Part shown: in pieces, positions 1 through 7,835 of the stretch
Numbering within the stretch: position 1 is the stretch's first letter
Layout of the letters: the number at the start of each line of letters is the position of its first letter
DNA from: an uncultured Verrucomicrobiota bacterium
Lineage (GTDB): Bacteria > Verrucomicrobiota > Kiritimatiellia > RFP12 > UBA1067
Reading direction: 5' to 3'
Assembly: GCA_946628745.1 (NCBI GenBank)
Contig: CAMOXA010000001.1
Span: forward strand, 1-36,421
Length of the DNA: 36,421 bases
The notes under the pieces: generated by a model
The model's input: only the letters and a program-made list of their open reading frames with translations
The model's database searches: none
What the model was told of the DNA's origin: nothing
Translations under genes and position numbers: made by a program

Positions 1-357
1 TCAGCTAACGCGCTTCAGCAAGCGAGACCTTTCTTTGCTATGAGTTGCTTCAATCGTGGCGCGCGTCATCCCATCGCCACACCGTTTCAACTTTGTCGAA
101 CCTCTGTATCTAGGCGAGGGGGTGAGGCGGGGTTTTGGGGCGAATTGCGACGGTTTTGCCAAGTTATCGTAGTCTTGGATGGATGCGGTAGCGCGGGGCG
201 GTCGAACATTCGCATCTGACGCTGCATGATGCCTCGTTCCTGCTTTTCGGGATACCTTCATGATGCGGCACTCGCCGAATATTCAGCGATTGTAACGGCC
301 AGCACTCGTTGGCCGCCTTTTGCGACGCATCTGCCGCTGGCGCGGAGGGCGCATTTT
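1..357. other. left-edge region without a supportable gene
   Basis: I see no convincing coding sequence, tRNA or mobile element here. The longest open stretch runs on the - strand from 261 to 1 (86 codons). It is rich in Arg, Ser, Thr and Pro, resembles no family I know and has no clear ribosome binding site, so I do not call it. A G-rich patch lies at 118-140. A 6-bp inverted repeat (CGGCCA at 296-301, TGGCCG at 310-315) is followed by CCTTTTG; it could be a weak terminator for something left of the window, but no + strand gene is seen before it. The region ends at the promoter of the topoisomerase gene. Confidence 0.5.
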
Positions 358-366
358 TGGTATAAT
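358..366 (+). promoter_or_regulatory. extended -10 promoter of parE, near-leaderless
   Basis: TGG followed by a perfect TATAAT (361-366) forms an extended -10. No good -35 is seen 16-18 bp upstream. Only 11 nt separate the hexamer from the ATG at 378, so a start site at the usual distance of about 7 nt leaves a leader of only some 5 nt, with no room for a Shine-Dalgarno sequence. Confidence 0.7.
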
Positions 367-377
367 ACGCGCCAATC

Positions 378-2225
378 ATGGCAAAGAACGACTACGGCGC
401 AGACAGCATCAAGACATTGGACCCCGTGACGCACATACGAATGCGTCCCGGAATGTACGTCGGCGAGCCCGGAACGGGCGCGATGTACCACGACTGTATT
501 TACATCCTCATGAAAGAGGTGATAGACAACGCCATCGACGAATTCGGACAGGGCTACGGCAAGAAGATAGACGTCAAGGTGGACTATGGCACTGGTGAAG
601 TGTCCGTAAGGGACTACGGCCGCGGCATTCCGCTGGAAAAAGTCGTCGATTGCGTCAGCCAGATGAACACCGGCGGCAAGTACGACAACGAGAACTACCA
701 GTTTTCGGCCGGAATGAACGGCGTGGGAACCAAGGCTGTAAACGCGCTGTCGGAGTTTTTCGAGGTCAGGTCGTTCCGCGACGGGGAGTTTTCCGAGGCG
801 TTCTTTCGCGAAGGGCGGATACAGTCCAAGAAACGGGGCGTGCAGAAGACGCGCGAGCCCAACGGGACGTTCATACGCTACAAGCCGGACGCCAAAGTGC
901 TGAAGAACTTCAAGGTCCGCGAAGAGCACGTCCTGAGGCGCATGAAGATGTACTGCTACGTCAACGCGGGCCTCACGATCAATTTGAACGGGCAGGCGAT
1001 ATGCTCCGAGCGTGGGCTCGCCGATCTCATATCGGACGAAGCGCAGTTCGAGAAACTGTACGCCCCCTTCCACATAAAGACCAAGACGATAGAGATCATC
1101 TTCACGCACACGAACAGGTTCGGCGAGGAATACCACTCGTTCGTCAACGGACAGTACACCACGGACGGCGGCACGCACCTGACGGCGTTTAAAGAAGCGC
1201 TCACAAAGGCGCTCAACGACTACGACTCCAAAAAGAGATTCGACGGCGACGACATCCGCGACGGGCTGATAGGCGCGGTGTCCGTTAGGATAATGAACCC
1301 GGTGTTCGAAGGCCAGACGAAAATCAAGCTCGTCATGAACGACATACGGGCCGATCTCGCGGCGGAGATGAAAAAGGCGATCGAGGCGGAACTTCACCGC
1401 TCGCCGTCGGAGACCGACAAGCTGATAGCGAAGATAGAAGAGACGGGCAAGATACGCTCGCAGCTGAACACGATAAAGAAGCAGGCGAGAGAACGTTCGC
1501 AGGCGGTGTCCGTCAGAGTGCCGCAGCTGAAGGACTGCAAGAACCACCTGAAGCTCGACAAGATAGACAAGAAGACCGGCAAGCCCGAGGGCGACGGGAC
1601 GATGATATTCCTGACGGAGGGAAAGTCCGCCGGCGGCACGCTCGGCAACGCGCGCGACGCGATGAACCAGGCGGTGTTCTTCCTGCGCGGCAAGTGCCTC
1701 AACACGTGCGGGCTCAACAAGGACGTCCTGTACAAGAACGAAGAGTTCTTCAACCTCATAAAGACCCTGGACATCGAAGACACAATCGAGCACCTGAGGT
1801 ACGGCAAGATAATATTCGCGACTGACGCCGACGTGGACGGGCTGCACATACGCATGCTGCTGACGACGTTCTTCATGCGGTTCTACCGCCAGCTCGTTTC
1901 GGACGGGCGGGTGTACATTCTTGAGACGCCGCTGTTCAGGGTCCGCAACAAGAAAGAACAGCACTACTGTTTTTCGGACGCGGAGCGCGAGGAGGCGATA
2001 AAGAAATGCGGAAAAGGCTGCGAGATAACGCGCTTCAAGGGACTCGGCGAGCTGAACGCTAAAGAGTTCAAGGATTTCATCGGTCCGGAGATGCGTCTGA
2101 CGCCGGTGACATGCGCGGACGACACCGACGTGGAGAAGACGATAAAGTTCTACATGGGCGCCAACACGCCTGAGCGCAAAGACTACATCATGGATTCGCT
2201 CGTATGCGACGCCACCGATTTCTGA
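378..2225 (+). CDS. parE: DNA topoisomerase type IIA, ATPase subunit (ParE/GyrB-like)
   Basis: This is the ATPase/TOPRIM subunit of a type IIA topoisomerase, which with a ParC/GyrA partner (not in the window) relaxes or decatenates DNA. At 615 aa it has the short ParE build. The N-terminal GHKL ATPase shows EVIDNAIDEF, the YGRGIP motif and GMNGVGTKAVNALS. The transducer domain carries the QTK loop (EGQTKIKL). The TOPRIM domain has the catalytic Glu414 and the metal-binding DADVD at 483-487, and the C-terminus has TRFKGLGE. The wording around TOPRIM (LRGKCLNTCGL, LETPLFRVRNKK) resembles Bacteroidetes-type ParE. One oddity is that the canonical EGDSAGG is EGKSAGG here: Lys416 replaces the Asp equivalent to E. 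coli GyrB Asp426. GyrB versus ParE cannot be settled without the partner subunit. It heads the first operon. Confidence 0.93.
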   Translation: MAKNDYGADSIKTLDPVTHIRMRPGMYVGEPGTGAMYHDCIYILMKEVIDNAIDEFGQGYGKKIDVKVDYGTGEVSVRDYGRGIPLEKVVDCVSQMNTGGKYDNENYQFSAGMNGVGTKAVNALSEFFEVRSFRDGEFSEAFFREGRIQSKKRGVQKTREPNGTFIRYKPDAKVLKNFKVREEHVLRRMKMYCYVNAGLTINLNGQAICSERGLADLISDEAQFEKLYAPFHIKTKTIEIIFTHTNRFGEEYHSFVNGQYTTDGGTHLTAFKEALTKALNDYDSKKRFDGDDIRDGLIGAVSVRIMNPVFEGQTKIKLVMNDIRADLAAEMKKAIEAELHRSPSETDKLIAKIEETGKIRSQLNTIKKQARERSQAVSVRVPQLKDCKNHLKLDKIDKKTGKPEGDGTMIFLTEGKSAGGTLGNARDAMNQAVFFLRGKCLNTCGLNKDVLYKNEEFFNLIKTLDIEDTIEHLRYGKIIFATDADVDGLHIRMLLTTFFMRFYRQLVSDGRVYILETPLFRVRNKKEQHYCFSDAEREEAIKKCGKGCEITRFKGLGELNAKEFKDFIGPEMRLTPVTCADDTDVEKTIKFYMGANTPERKDYIMDSLVCDATDF

Positions 2226-2252
2226 CGGAGCGCGGCCGGGGGAGGGTTCGAC

Positions 2253-2642
2253 ATGGATGAAACGAGAATGTCCGAGATGACGCTGGCGCTGAACGGGCTC
2301 GAAGTCGACTGCATAATCGGCGAGCTGCCTGGCGAGAGGGTGCGCGAGCAGAGGCTCGTGGTGGACGCCGTGCTCAAGGTCGACGGCGCGGTGGCGGCGA
2401 CGGATTCGCTCGCGGACGCGGCGGACTACGCCGCGCTTGGCGGGAAGATACGCTCAAGGCTGGCGGAGGCGCGCTGCCGGATGATCGAGCGGGCAGCGTT
2501 CATCGCGGCGGAGGTATGCATGGAAGATCCGCGCGTGCTGGCGGCGGAAGTCAAGGTGACGAAGACGGGCGCAGTGGAGGGGTTGAGGTCCGCCTCCGCC
2601 ACGGCGAGGCTTGTGCGCGAACGGCGCGAGGCGGGCGACTGA
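2253..2642 (+). CDS. folB: dihydroneopterin aldolase family protein
   Basis: This 129-aa protein fits FolB, which converts 7,8-dihydroneopterin to 6-hydroxymethyl-dihydropterin and glycolaldehyde in folate synthesis. Family features are IIGELPGERVREQRLVVD near residue 20, DAADYAAL, the helix MIERAAFIAAEV, and VKVTKTGAVEGL near the C-terminus with the expected catalytic-type Lys. A purine-rich GGGGGAGG stretch lies just upstream of the ATG. The gene follows parE after 27 nt and precedes a NUDIX gene by 17 nt, so the three are probably co-transcribed. The next pathway enzyme, FolK, is in the window too but in another operon (13707). The FolB/FolX/epimerase subfamilies are hard to tell apart by eye. 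Confidence 0.85.
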   Translation: MDETRMSEMTLALNGLEVDCIIGELPGERVREQRLVVDAVLKVDGAVAATDSLADAADYAALGGKIRSRLAEARCRMIERAAFIAAEVCMEDPRVLAAEVKVTKTGAVEGLRSASATARLVRERREAGD

Positions 2643-2659
2643 AGAAAGGCGAAGGAGAA

Positions 2660-3103
2660 ATGGAAGAAGAAAAGCCACTGCCTGAATACGAACTGGCGGG
2701 AATCGAGACGATCGCGCGCGGAGTGTGCACGGTCGGCGGGAGGTTGCTACTCTGCCGGGCGAAAGGCGGCAAGAGCACATACCTGCCCGGCGGGCACATC
2801 GAGTTCGGGGAGACCGGGCGCGAGGCGCTTGAAAGGGAGATGAAAGAAGAGACGGGGCTCGAGACGCGCGCCGGCGCGTTTCTCGGGGTGGTCGAGAACA
2901 AGTTCATGCAGCACGGCAGGCCGCACGCCGAGATCAATCTCGTGTATGAACTCAAACTGGCCGACGAGTCCGCCGAGGTGTCGGCGAAAGAGGATTGGAT
3001 AGAGTTCGAGTGGTGCGCGCCGGGCGACATTGACGCGGCGAACATACTGCCCGAGGCGTTTCGCGCGCTCGGGAGCAATCCGAAAGCGAGGTTCGAGCCC
3101 TGA
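2660..3103 (+). CDS. NUDIX hydrolase
   Basis: This 147-aa NUDIX protein hydrolyses a nucleoside diphosphate linked to another moiety; the substrate cannot be read from sequence. The NUDIX box is complete, running from GGHIEFGETG through REALEREMKEETGLE and matching G-x5-E-x7-REUxEExGU. The ATG at 2660 is chosen because GAAGGAG lies directly upstream and because longer in-frame extensions only translate the folB 3' end into Arg/Gly-rich text. Its TGA shares one base with the ATG of rsmI, indicating translational coupling. Lying between folB and rsmI it might be a dihydroneopterin triphosphate pyrophosphatase (a known NUDIX role in folate synthesis) or a general nucleotide-sanitising enzyme. 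This is context inference only. Confidence 0.9.
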   Translation: MEEEKPLPEYELAGIETIARGVCTVGGRLLLCRAKGGKSTYLPGGHIEFGETGREALEREMKEETGLETRAGAFLGVVENKFMQHGRPHAEINLVYELKLADESAEVSAKEDWIEFEWCAPGDIDAANILPEAFRALGSNPKARFEP

Positions 3104-3804
3104 TGCTGCACGTCGTCGCAACACCGATCGGGAATCTGGGCGACCTCTCGCCGCGGGCGTTGGAGGCGTTCCGCAACGCGTCGCTCATAGCGTGCGAGGA
3201 CACGCGGCGGACGTGGCAGCTGCTGTCGCACTTCAAGGTGCCGCGGCCCGAGATGATTTCGTACAGGCAGGGCAACGAAGAGCGCACGACCGCGTCGATA
3301 ATCGCGGCGGTCAAGGCGGGGCGCGAGGTTGTGCTGTGTTCCGACGGGGGTTACCCCGCGATATCGGACCCGGGGTACAGGCTGATTCGCGCATGCGCAA
3401 AGGGCGGCGTGCAGTACGAAGTCGTGCCGGGTGCGAGCGCGGTCGAAGTGGCGCTCTTGACGAGCGGGCTGCCGACGAGTTCGTTCACGTTCCGTGGGTT
3501 CCCGCCGCGCGGACCGGGGGCGCTGAGAAACTGGTTCGCCGAAGACAGGGACAAGGAGCATACGCTCGTATTCTACGAGTCGCCCTACCGCGTCGCGGCG
3601 ACGCTCGAGGCGGCGCTGGACGCGCTCGGCGACCGCGAGGCGGCGGTGTGCATCGAGCTGACGAAGATGCACGAACGCGCGAGCCGCGGGTATCTGTCTG
3701 ATCTCGTCAAGGAGTTTTCAGGCGCGAAAGTGAAGGGCGAGGTAGCGCTGGTGATTGCCGGATGCAACCCGAAGTTCGCACGGAACACAAACACGGAGGA
3801 ATGA
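3103..3804 (+). CDS. rsmI: 16S rRNA (cytidine-1402-2'-O)-methyltransferase
   Basis: RsmI methylates the ribose of C1402 in the 16S rRNA decoding centre using SAM. The protein starts with the diagnostic VVATPIGNLGDLSPRAL, followed by ACEDTRRTWQLL, a GxxxVxLxSDxG...ISDPG stretch, VPGASAVEVAL, and VFYESPYRV with ELTKMHE. The SAM-binding loop reads SDGGYPAISDPG where the family normally has SDAGTP. At 233 aa it lacks most of the C-terminal helical tail found in the roughly 280-aa E. coli enzyme, but the tetrapyrrole-methylase fold looks complete. The ATG overlaps the NUDIX stop (TGATG) and the TGA lies close to the helicase start, so it sits mid-operon. Confidence 0.92.
   Translation: MLHVVATPIGNLGDLSPRALEAFRNASLIACEDTRRTWQLLSHFKVPRPEMISYRQGNEERTTASIIAAVKAGREVVLCSDGGYPAISDPGYRLIRACAKGGVQYEVVPGASAVEVALLTSGLPTSSFTFRGFPPRGPGALRNWFAEDRDKEHTLVFYESPYRVAATLEAALDALGDREAAVCIELTKMHERASRGYLSDLVKEFSGAKVKGEVALVIAGCNPKFARNTNTEE
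3795..3799 (+). promoter_or_regulatory. Shine-Dalgarno sequence that favours a GTG start for the helicase gene
   Basis: GGAGG lies one base before an ATG at 3801, too close to serve it, and seven bases before the in-frame GTG at 3807, which is ideal spacing. This favours GTG 3807 as the start, although the ATG at 3801 cannot be excluded because it overlaps the rsmI stop as ATGA, a junction used repeatedly in this genome. Confidence 0.55.
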
Positions 3805-3806
3805 CT

Positions 3807-6800
3807 GTGGCAGACGACAACGTCTTGTCCAAGGCGCACGACAGAATGGCCCGCTGGACCCAGAAGCTGCTGGATTTCTCGGCGAGAAACCGGCTTTTGA
3901 ACATTCCGAAGCACTCGAAACAGATTATTGAAATAGAGTGCGAGGACGTGGCCAGGCTCGAAAACGAGATTTCGGCGGGCGAATGGACGATGCCTACGGA
4001 CGCCGAGAGCCGCAAGCGGCTTTCGGGGCTTTACCACGACGCGAAAACGGCTCTGGAAGAGTCGGGCGTGAATACGCTGTTCATGGCTGTGGGCGCGCTT
4101 GCGTGGAAAGACCCGAAGACGGCGAAAACGTACAACGCGCCTCTTTTGATGATTCCCGTGAGGCTCGACAGACCGTCGATGGCGGCGGGAGTGAAGCTCT
4201 CTCGTCTCGACGAAGAGACGGCGCTGAACGCGACGCTTATCGAGTTTCTGCGCGTGCAGTTCGACGAGCGCTCGGCCGGGATGGAGCCGTTGCCTGCGGA
4301 CGAGTCCGGGGTGGACGTTCGCGCAGTGCTGGAGACGTTCCGCGAAATCGCCGGCCGGCACGAAGGATGGTCGGTCGTCGAACAGGCGTGGCTCGGGTGC
4401 TTCTCATTCGGTAAATTCGTCATGTGGAAGGACATGACGGACCGTGCAGACGAGCTGAGGAAAAGTCCGCTCGTCAGGCACCTCCTCGAAGGCGGCGGAA
4501 TGTTCGACGACGGTATCGAAGTGTTCCCTCCCGGGAAGATCGCCGAGCACATCAAGGCGAGCGAGCTGTACTGCCCGGCGAGCTACGACTCGTCGCAGCT
4601 GGCGGCGGTTTTGTATTCGGCAATGGGCAAGACATTCGTTCTGCACGGACCACCCGGGACAGGCAAATCGCAGACGATCACCAACATCATCGCGCACAAT
4701 CTGGCGCTCGGCAGGAGGGTGCTGTTCGTTTCGGAGAAAAAAGCGGCGCTCGACGTGGTCAAGTCGCGCCTGGATAGGATCGGCCTGTCGCCGTTCTGTC
4801 TCGAGCTGCATTCCAACAAGACAGAAAAGAGCCGCTTCTACGCCCAGTTGAAAGAGGCGCTGGACGTCCCGCCGACAGGCGCGCCGTGTTCATGGAGCCG
4901 CACGGCGGCGGACTTGGAGAAGTGCCGCGCCGAACTGGACGAATACGTCCGCGAACTGCACCGCCGTCAGGCGAACGGGCTGACGGCGTACGAGTGCTTC
5001 ATGCGCAGGCTGGAGGCCGGGCCGAAGCCGGTGGAGCTGCCTGGTTGCGATGCGCTCGCGTTTAGCGAAGGGGAGACGGCGTCGCTCAGAAAGGGTGTCG
5101 CCGAACTCGCCGTGGCGTGGCGGTCCACATCCGCCGACGCCGTGCGCGCGCTGGAAACTACGGTCGAGAGTTTCAAGTGGGACCCGAAGACGGAACGCGA
5201 GACTGGAGAGGCGCTGGCGGCGCTTGCGTCCGCGATAAGGAAGAACGGCTTCGCGTTCGTCCCCGGCGCCGGCGTGAAGGGCCGTGTCAAGCCGCTCTCG
5301 AAAGACGAGATGCTGAAGGCAGCGGACGGTGCCGCGAGGCTCGCCGCAAAGCCCGGCTTCCTGCGGGGGATTTTCGCTTTCTTCGCGGGATTTGGCAAGC
5401 GCAAGGCGGGGGCCGATTTCGCGGAAGCTCTGGACAAGGCACGCGAATACATAGGCGAGTCGCGCGGCGTCATGCGCTATCGCGAGGCGGAGACTGCAGT
5501 GAGCACAGTCGTAAACATGCCGTTCATCGACGCGCTGGAATCGGGCGCGTTCCCGCCCGAACAGGCGGTGGATGCGTTCGACCGCTCGTTCGCCGAAAAC
5601 ACGCTGGAGCATGTGCTGGAGAAGAGTCCGGCACTGGCGAATTTCGCAGGCATGAAGCGCGACGAACAGATTGCCGAGTTCCGCAGGCTGGACGCGAAAG
5701 CGGGCGCGATGGCCAGGAGAGCTGTGTTCGCCAGACTGGCCGATTCGCTGCCGCGGCGCCGCGGCGGACAGTGTCCGAACGGGACCGAACTCGGCAAGCT
5801 CAAGCGCGAATGCGAGAAGAAGTCGCGGCAGAAGGCGGTTCGCCAGATGCTCGCCGAGGCCAAGACGCTTATACCCGTCCTGAAACCTTGCTTTCTAATG
5901 AGTCCGCTTTCTGTGGCGCAGTACCTGCCAGTCGACGCCACGCCGTTCGATCTCGTGGTTTTCGACGAGGCTTCGCAGATACCTGTGTGGGACGCCATCG
6001 GCGTCGTGGCGCGCGCCGGGCAGCTGGTGGTCGTGGGTGACCCGAAGCAGATGCCGCCGACGAGCTTCTTCCAGAAAGGCGACGGAGACGTGGAGGATTT
6101 CGACGACGAGGACGTGGTGATAGAGGACCAGGAGAGCATCCTCGACGAGTGCCTTGTCGCCGGGGTGCATTCCGCATATCTGAGCTGGCACTACCGCAGC
6201 CGCCACGAGTCTCTCATAGCGTTCAGCAACGAGCATTACTACGGCAGCAGGCTCGCGACATTTCCGGCGGCGACCGCCACGCCGCGCCTCGGCATACGGT
6301 TCGAGTTCGTTGAAGGCGGCAGGTTCGAGAAGCAGGCGAAAGGTCCGCGCGTCAATGCAACCGAGGCCAAGGCACTCGTCGACTATGTGTGCCGCGAAGT
6401 CGCCAAGCCCGGCTACCGCAGGCGGACGATCGGGATCGTGACATTCAGCCTGCCGCAGCAGAAGCTCGTGCGCTCGATGCTCGACGAGCGCCGGGCGGCG
6501 GATCCCGCGCTGGAAGCGATGCTTCCCGAAGAAGGCGAGGGGGCGTATTTCGTCAAGAACCTGGAGAACGTGCAGGGCGACGAAAGCGATGTCATACTGT
6601 TTTCGGTTGGATACGCTCCTGACGAGAACGGCCGCTTCACGATGAACTTCGGCCCGCTGAACCTCGCCGGCGGCGAGCGCAGGCTCAATGTCGCGGTGAC
6701 GCGCGCGAAAGAGCAGATAGTCGTTTTCTCGTCGATACACGCCTCGCAGATAGACGCCGGGGAGGACGGACGCACGAAGGCGGCCGGCGCGGCGGATTTG

Positions 6801-7802
6801 AAGGCGTTCCTCGCCTATGCGGAGAGCGCGGGCGGTGCCGCCGCCGAGCGCAAGGACGCGGGTGACGAGGGGCGGGCATCGTCCGCATTCGGCGACGTCG
6901 TCGCGGAGTTTCTGCGGCGGAAGGGCTTCGCGGTAGACCGCGATGTAGGCCGCTCGTCGTTCAAAATCGACGTCGCGGTGCGCGACACGAAGGATCCGGC
7001 GCGGTATGTCGCCGGCATTGAGTGCGACGGCGAGCCGTATGCCGCACAGCTGACGGCGCAAGACCGCGATCTAAACAGGACGGGTGTTCTGCGCGGACTT
7101 GGCTGGCGCATGATCCGGGTCTGGAGCGCCGACTGGGCGCTAGACAGGGCGCGCGCGGAGGAGCGGCTTCTTGACGAACTGGAGAACGCGAGATCCGGCA
7201 TAGACACGCCGGTCTACGATCCGTGGAAGGATCCCGACGTGACCGCCGCCGCGAAACCGCCCGAGGACGCGGCGAAAAGCGAGTACCGGACGTGGTCGGG
7301 CAAGGCGCCGCGGGACAAGGCGAGGTTCGCCGACCAGACTTCGCGCGCGCGGCTCGAAAAGGACGCGCGAAGCGTGATCAAGGCCGAAGGGCCCGTGTGC
7401 GAAGCGGTGCTTAGAGAACGCATCGCCTCTGCGTGGGGCGTGTCGCGCATGACCGACAGGGCGAACGCGGCGCTTGACGCGGCGATACCGGGCGACATCG
7501 TGTTTACGACGCACGGTCTTGGAAAGGTCTACTGGCCAGACGGCTTGGACCCTGAGTCGTGGACGGGTTTCAGGGTCCCGTCGGAGGATCCGTCGACGAA
7601 GCGCGCCGCGGACGAAATACCGCTCGAGGAGCTTCGCAACGCCATGCGCTACATTCTGGGCGACCTCGGCACGTGTCCCAAAGACGACCTCTACCGCGAG
7701 ACGCTGAGGATGTTCGCTCTCTCGACGGTGACGCCGAAAGCGAGGCAGTACCTCGACGCCGCATTCACGATGCTGCCGAGAAATCTTAGAAGTTGCACTT
7801 GA
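3807..7802 (+). CDS. DUF4011-type SF1 helicase with Vsr-like nuclease and DUF3320 domains
   Basis: This 1331-aa multidomain protein belongs to the COG1112-like SF1 helicases. An N-terminal DUF4011 signature (WTQKLLDFSARNRLLNI, residues 17-33) is followed by Walker A GPPGTGKS at 281-288, Walker B with FDEASQ (Asp720, Glu721), VVGDPKQMPP, the SWHYRSRHESLIAFSN motif, and a late VQGDES...NVAVTRAKEQ region (motifs V/VI). A Vsr/MTES_1575-type nuclease follows, with KID (Asp1055), GIECDG (Glu1072, Asp1074) and a GLGWRMIRVWSADW tail. The C-terminus (about 1170-1331) resembles DUF3320. All catalytic residues I can check are intact. Proteins of this architecture are often larger and often linked to defence or DNA metabolism. 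Here the gene closes an operon of housekeeping genes. Its stop codon lies inside the -35 of the next promoter. Confidence 0.88.
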   Translation: MADDNVLSKAHDRMARWTQKLLDFSARNRLLNIPKHSKQIIEIECEDVARLENEISAGEWTMPTDAESRKRLSGLYHDAKTALEESGVNTLFMAVGALAWKDPKTAKTYNAPLLMIPVRLDRPSMAAGVKLSRLDEETALNATLIEFLRVQFDERSAGMEPLPADESGVDVRAVLETFREIAGRHEGWSVVEQAWLGCFSFGKFVMWKDMTDRADELRKSPLVRHLLEGGGMFDDGIEVFPPGKIAEHIKASELYCPASYDSSQLAAVLYSAMGKTFVLHGPPGTGKSQTITNIIAHNLALGRRVLFVSEKKAALDVVKSRLDRIGLSPFCLELHSNKTEKSRFYAQLKEALDVPPTGAPCSWSRTAADLEKCRAELDEYVRELHRRQANGLTAYECFMRRLEAGPKPVELPGCDALAFSEGETASLRKGVAELAVAWRSTSADAVRALETTVESFKWDPKTERETGEALAALASAIRKNGFAFVPGAGVKGRVKPLSKDEMLKAADGAARLAAKPGFLRGIFAFFAGFGKRKAGADFAEALDKAREYIGESRGVMRYREAETAVSTVVNMPFIDALESGAFPPEQAVDAFDRSFAENTLEHVLEKSPALANFAGMKRDEQIAEFRRLDAKAGAMARRAVFARLADSLPRRRGGQCPNGTELGKLKRECEKKSRQKAVRQMLAEAKTLIPVLKPCFLMSPLSVAQYLPVDATPFDLVVFDEASQIPVWDAIGVVARAGQLVVVGDPKQMPPTSFFQKGDGDVEDFDDEDVVIEDQESILDECLVAGVHSAYLSWHYRSRHESLIAFSNEHYYGSRLATFPAATATPRLGIRFEFVEGGRFEKQAKGPRVNATEAKALVDYVCREVAKPGYRRRTIGIVTFSLPQQKLVRSMLDERRAADPALEAMLPEEGEGAYFVKNLENVQGDESDVILFSVGYAPDENGRFTMNFGPLNLAGGERRLNVAVTRAKEQIVVFSSIHASQIDAGEDGRTKAAGAADLKAFLAYAESAGGAAAERKDAGDEGRASSAFGDVVAEFLRRKGFAVDRDVGRSSFKIDVAVRDTKDPARYVAGIECDGEPYAAQLTAQDRDLNRTGVLRGLGWRMIRVWSADWALDRARAEERLLDELENARSGIDTPVYDPWKDPDVTAAAKPPEDAAKSEYRTWSGKAPRDKARFADQTSRARLEKDARSVIKAEGPVCEAVLRERIASAWGVSRMTDRANAALDAAIPGDIVFTTHGLGKVYWPDGLDPESWTGFRVPSEDPSTKRAADEIPLEELRNAMRYILGDLGTCPKDDLYRETLRMFALSTVTPKARQYLDAAFTMLPRNLRSCT

Positions 7803-7828
7803 CTTACATACCCAAAGGTATGTATACT
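7799..7828 (+). promoter_or_regulatory. promoter of the tolC-macAB operon, leaderless
   Basis: TTGACT (7799-7804), an 18-bp spacer and TATACT (7823-7828). Only 7 nt separate the -10 from the ATG at 7836, so transcription should start at or next to the start codon. The stop codon of the helicase gene (7800-7802) lies within the -35. The spacer is filled by a palindromic operator shared with the promoter at 26530. Confidence 0.85.
7805..7824 (+). promoter_or_regulatory. AcrR-like palindromic operator
   Basis: A perfect 8-bp inverted repeat, TACATACC and GGTATGTA, is separated by CAAA. It fills the spacer of the tolC promoter and touches the -10, so a bound dimer would block RNA polymerase. The half-site TACATAC is the same as in the E. 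coli AcrR operator (known), although that operator has a longer centre. A near-identical site lies at 26536-26555 in front of the AcrR-like gene, its probable regulator. Confidence 0.8.
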
Positions 7829-7835
7829 ATGTCGC

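Noticed and set aside
118..140. Possible G-quadruplex in the left-edge region
   Set aside because: Only three runs of four or more G are present, short of the four runs of three needed for a standard prediction.
1..261. 86-codon frame on the - strand at the left edge
   Set aside because: No family resemblance, no clear ribosome binding site, biased composition; not supportable without homologues.
258..1964. Open frame of 568 codons on the - strand opposite parE
   Set aside because: Antisense shadow of a confident topoisomerase gene; no motif or start signal.
2768..2784. CACATACCTGCCC in the NUDIX gene resembling an operator half-site
   Set aside because: No inverted partner and no promoter boxes around it; inside coding sequence.
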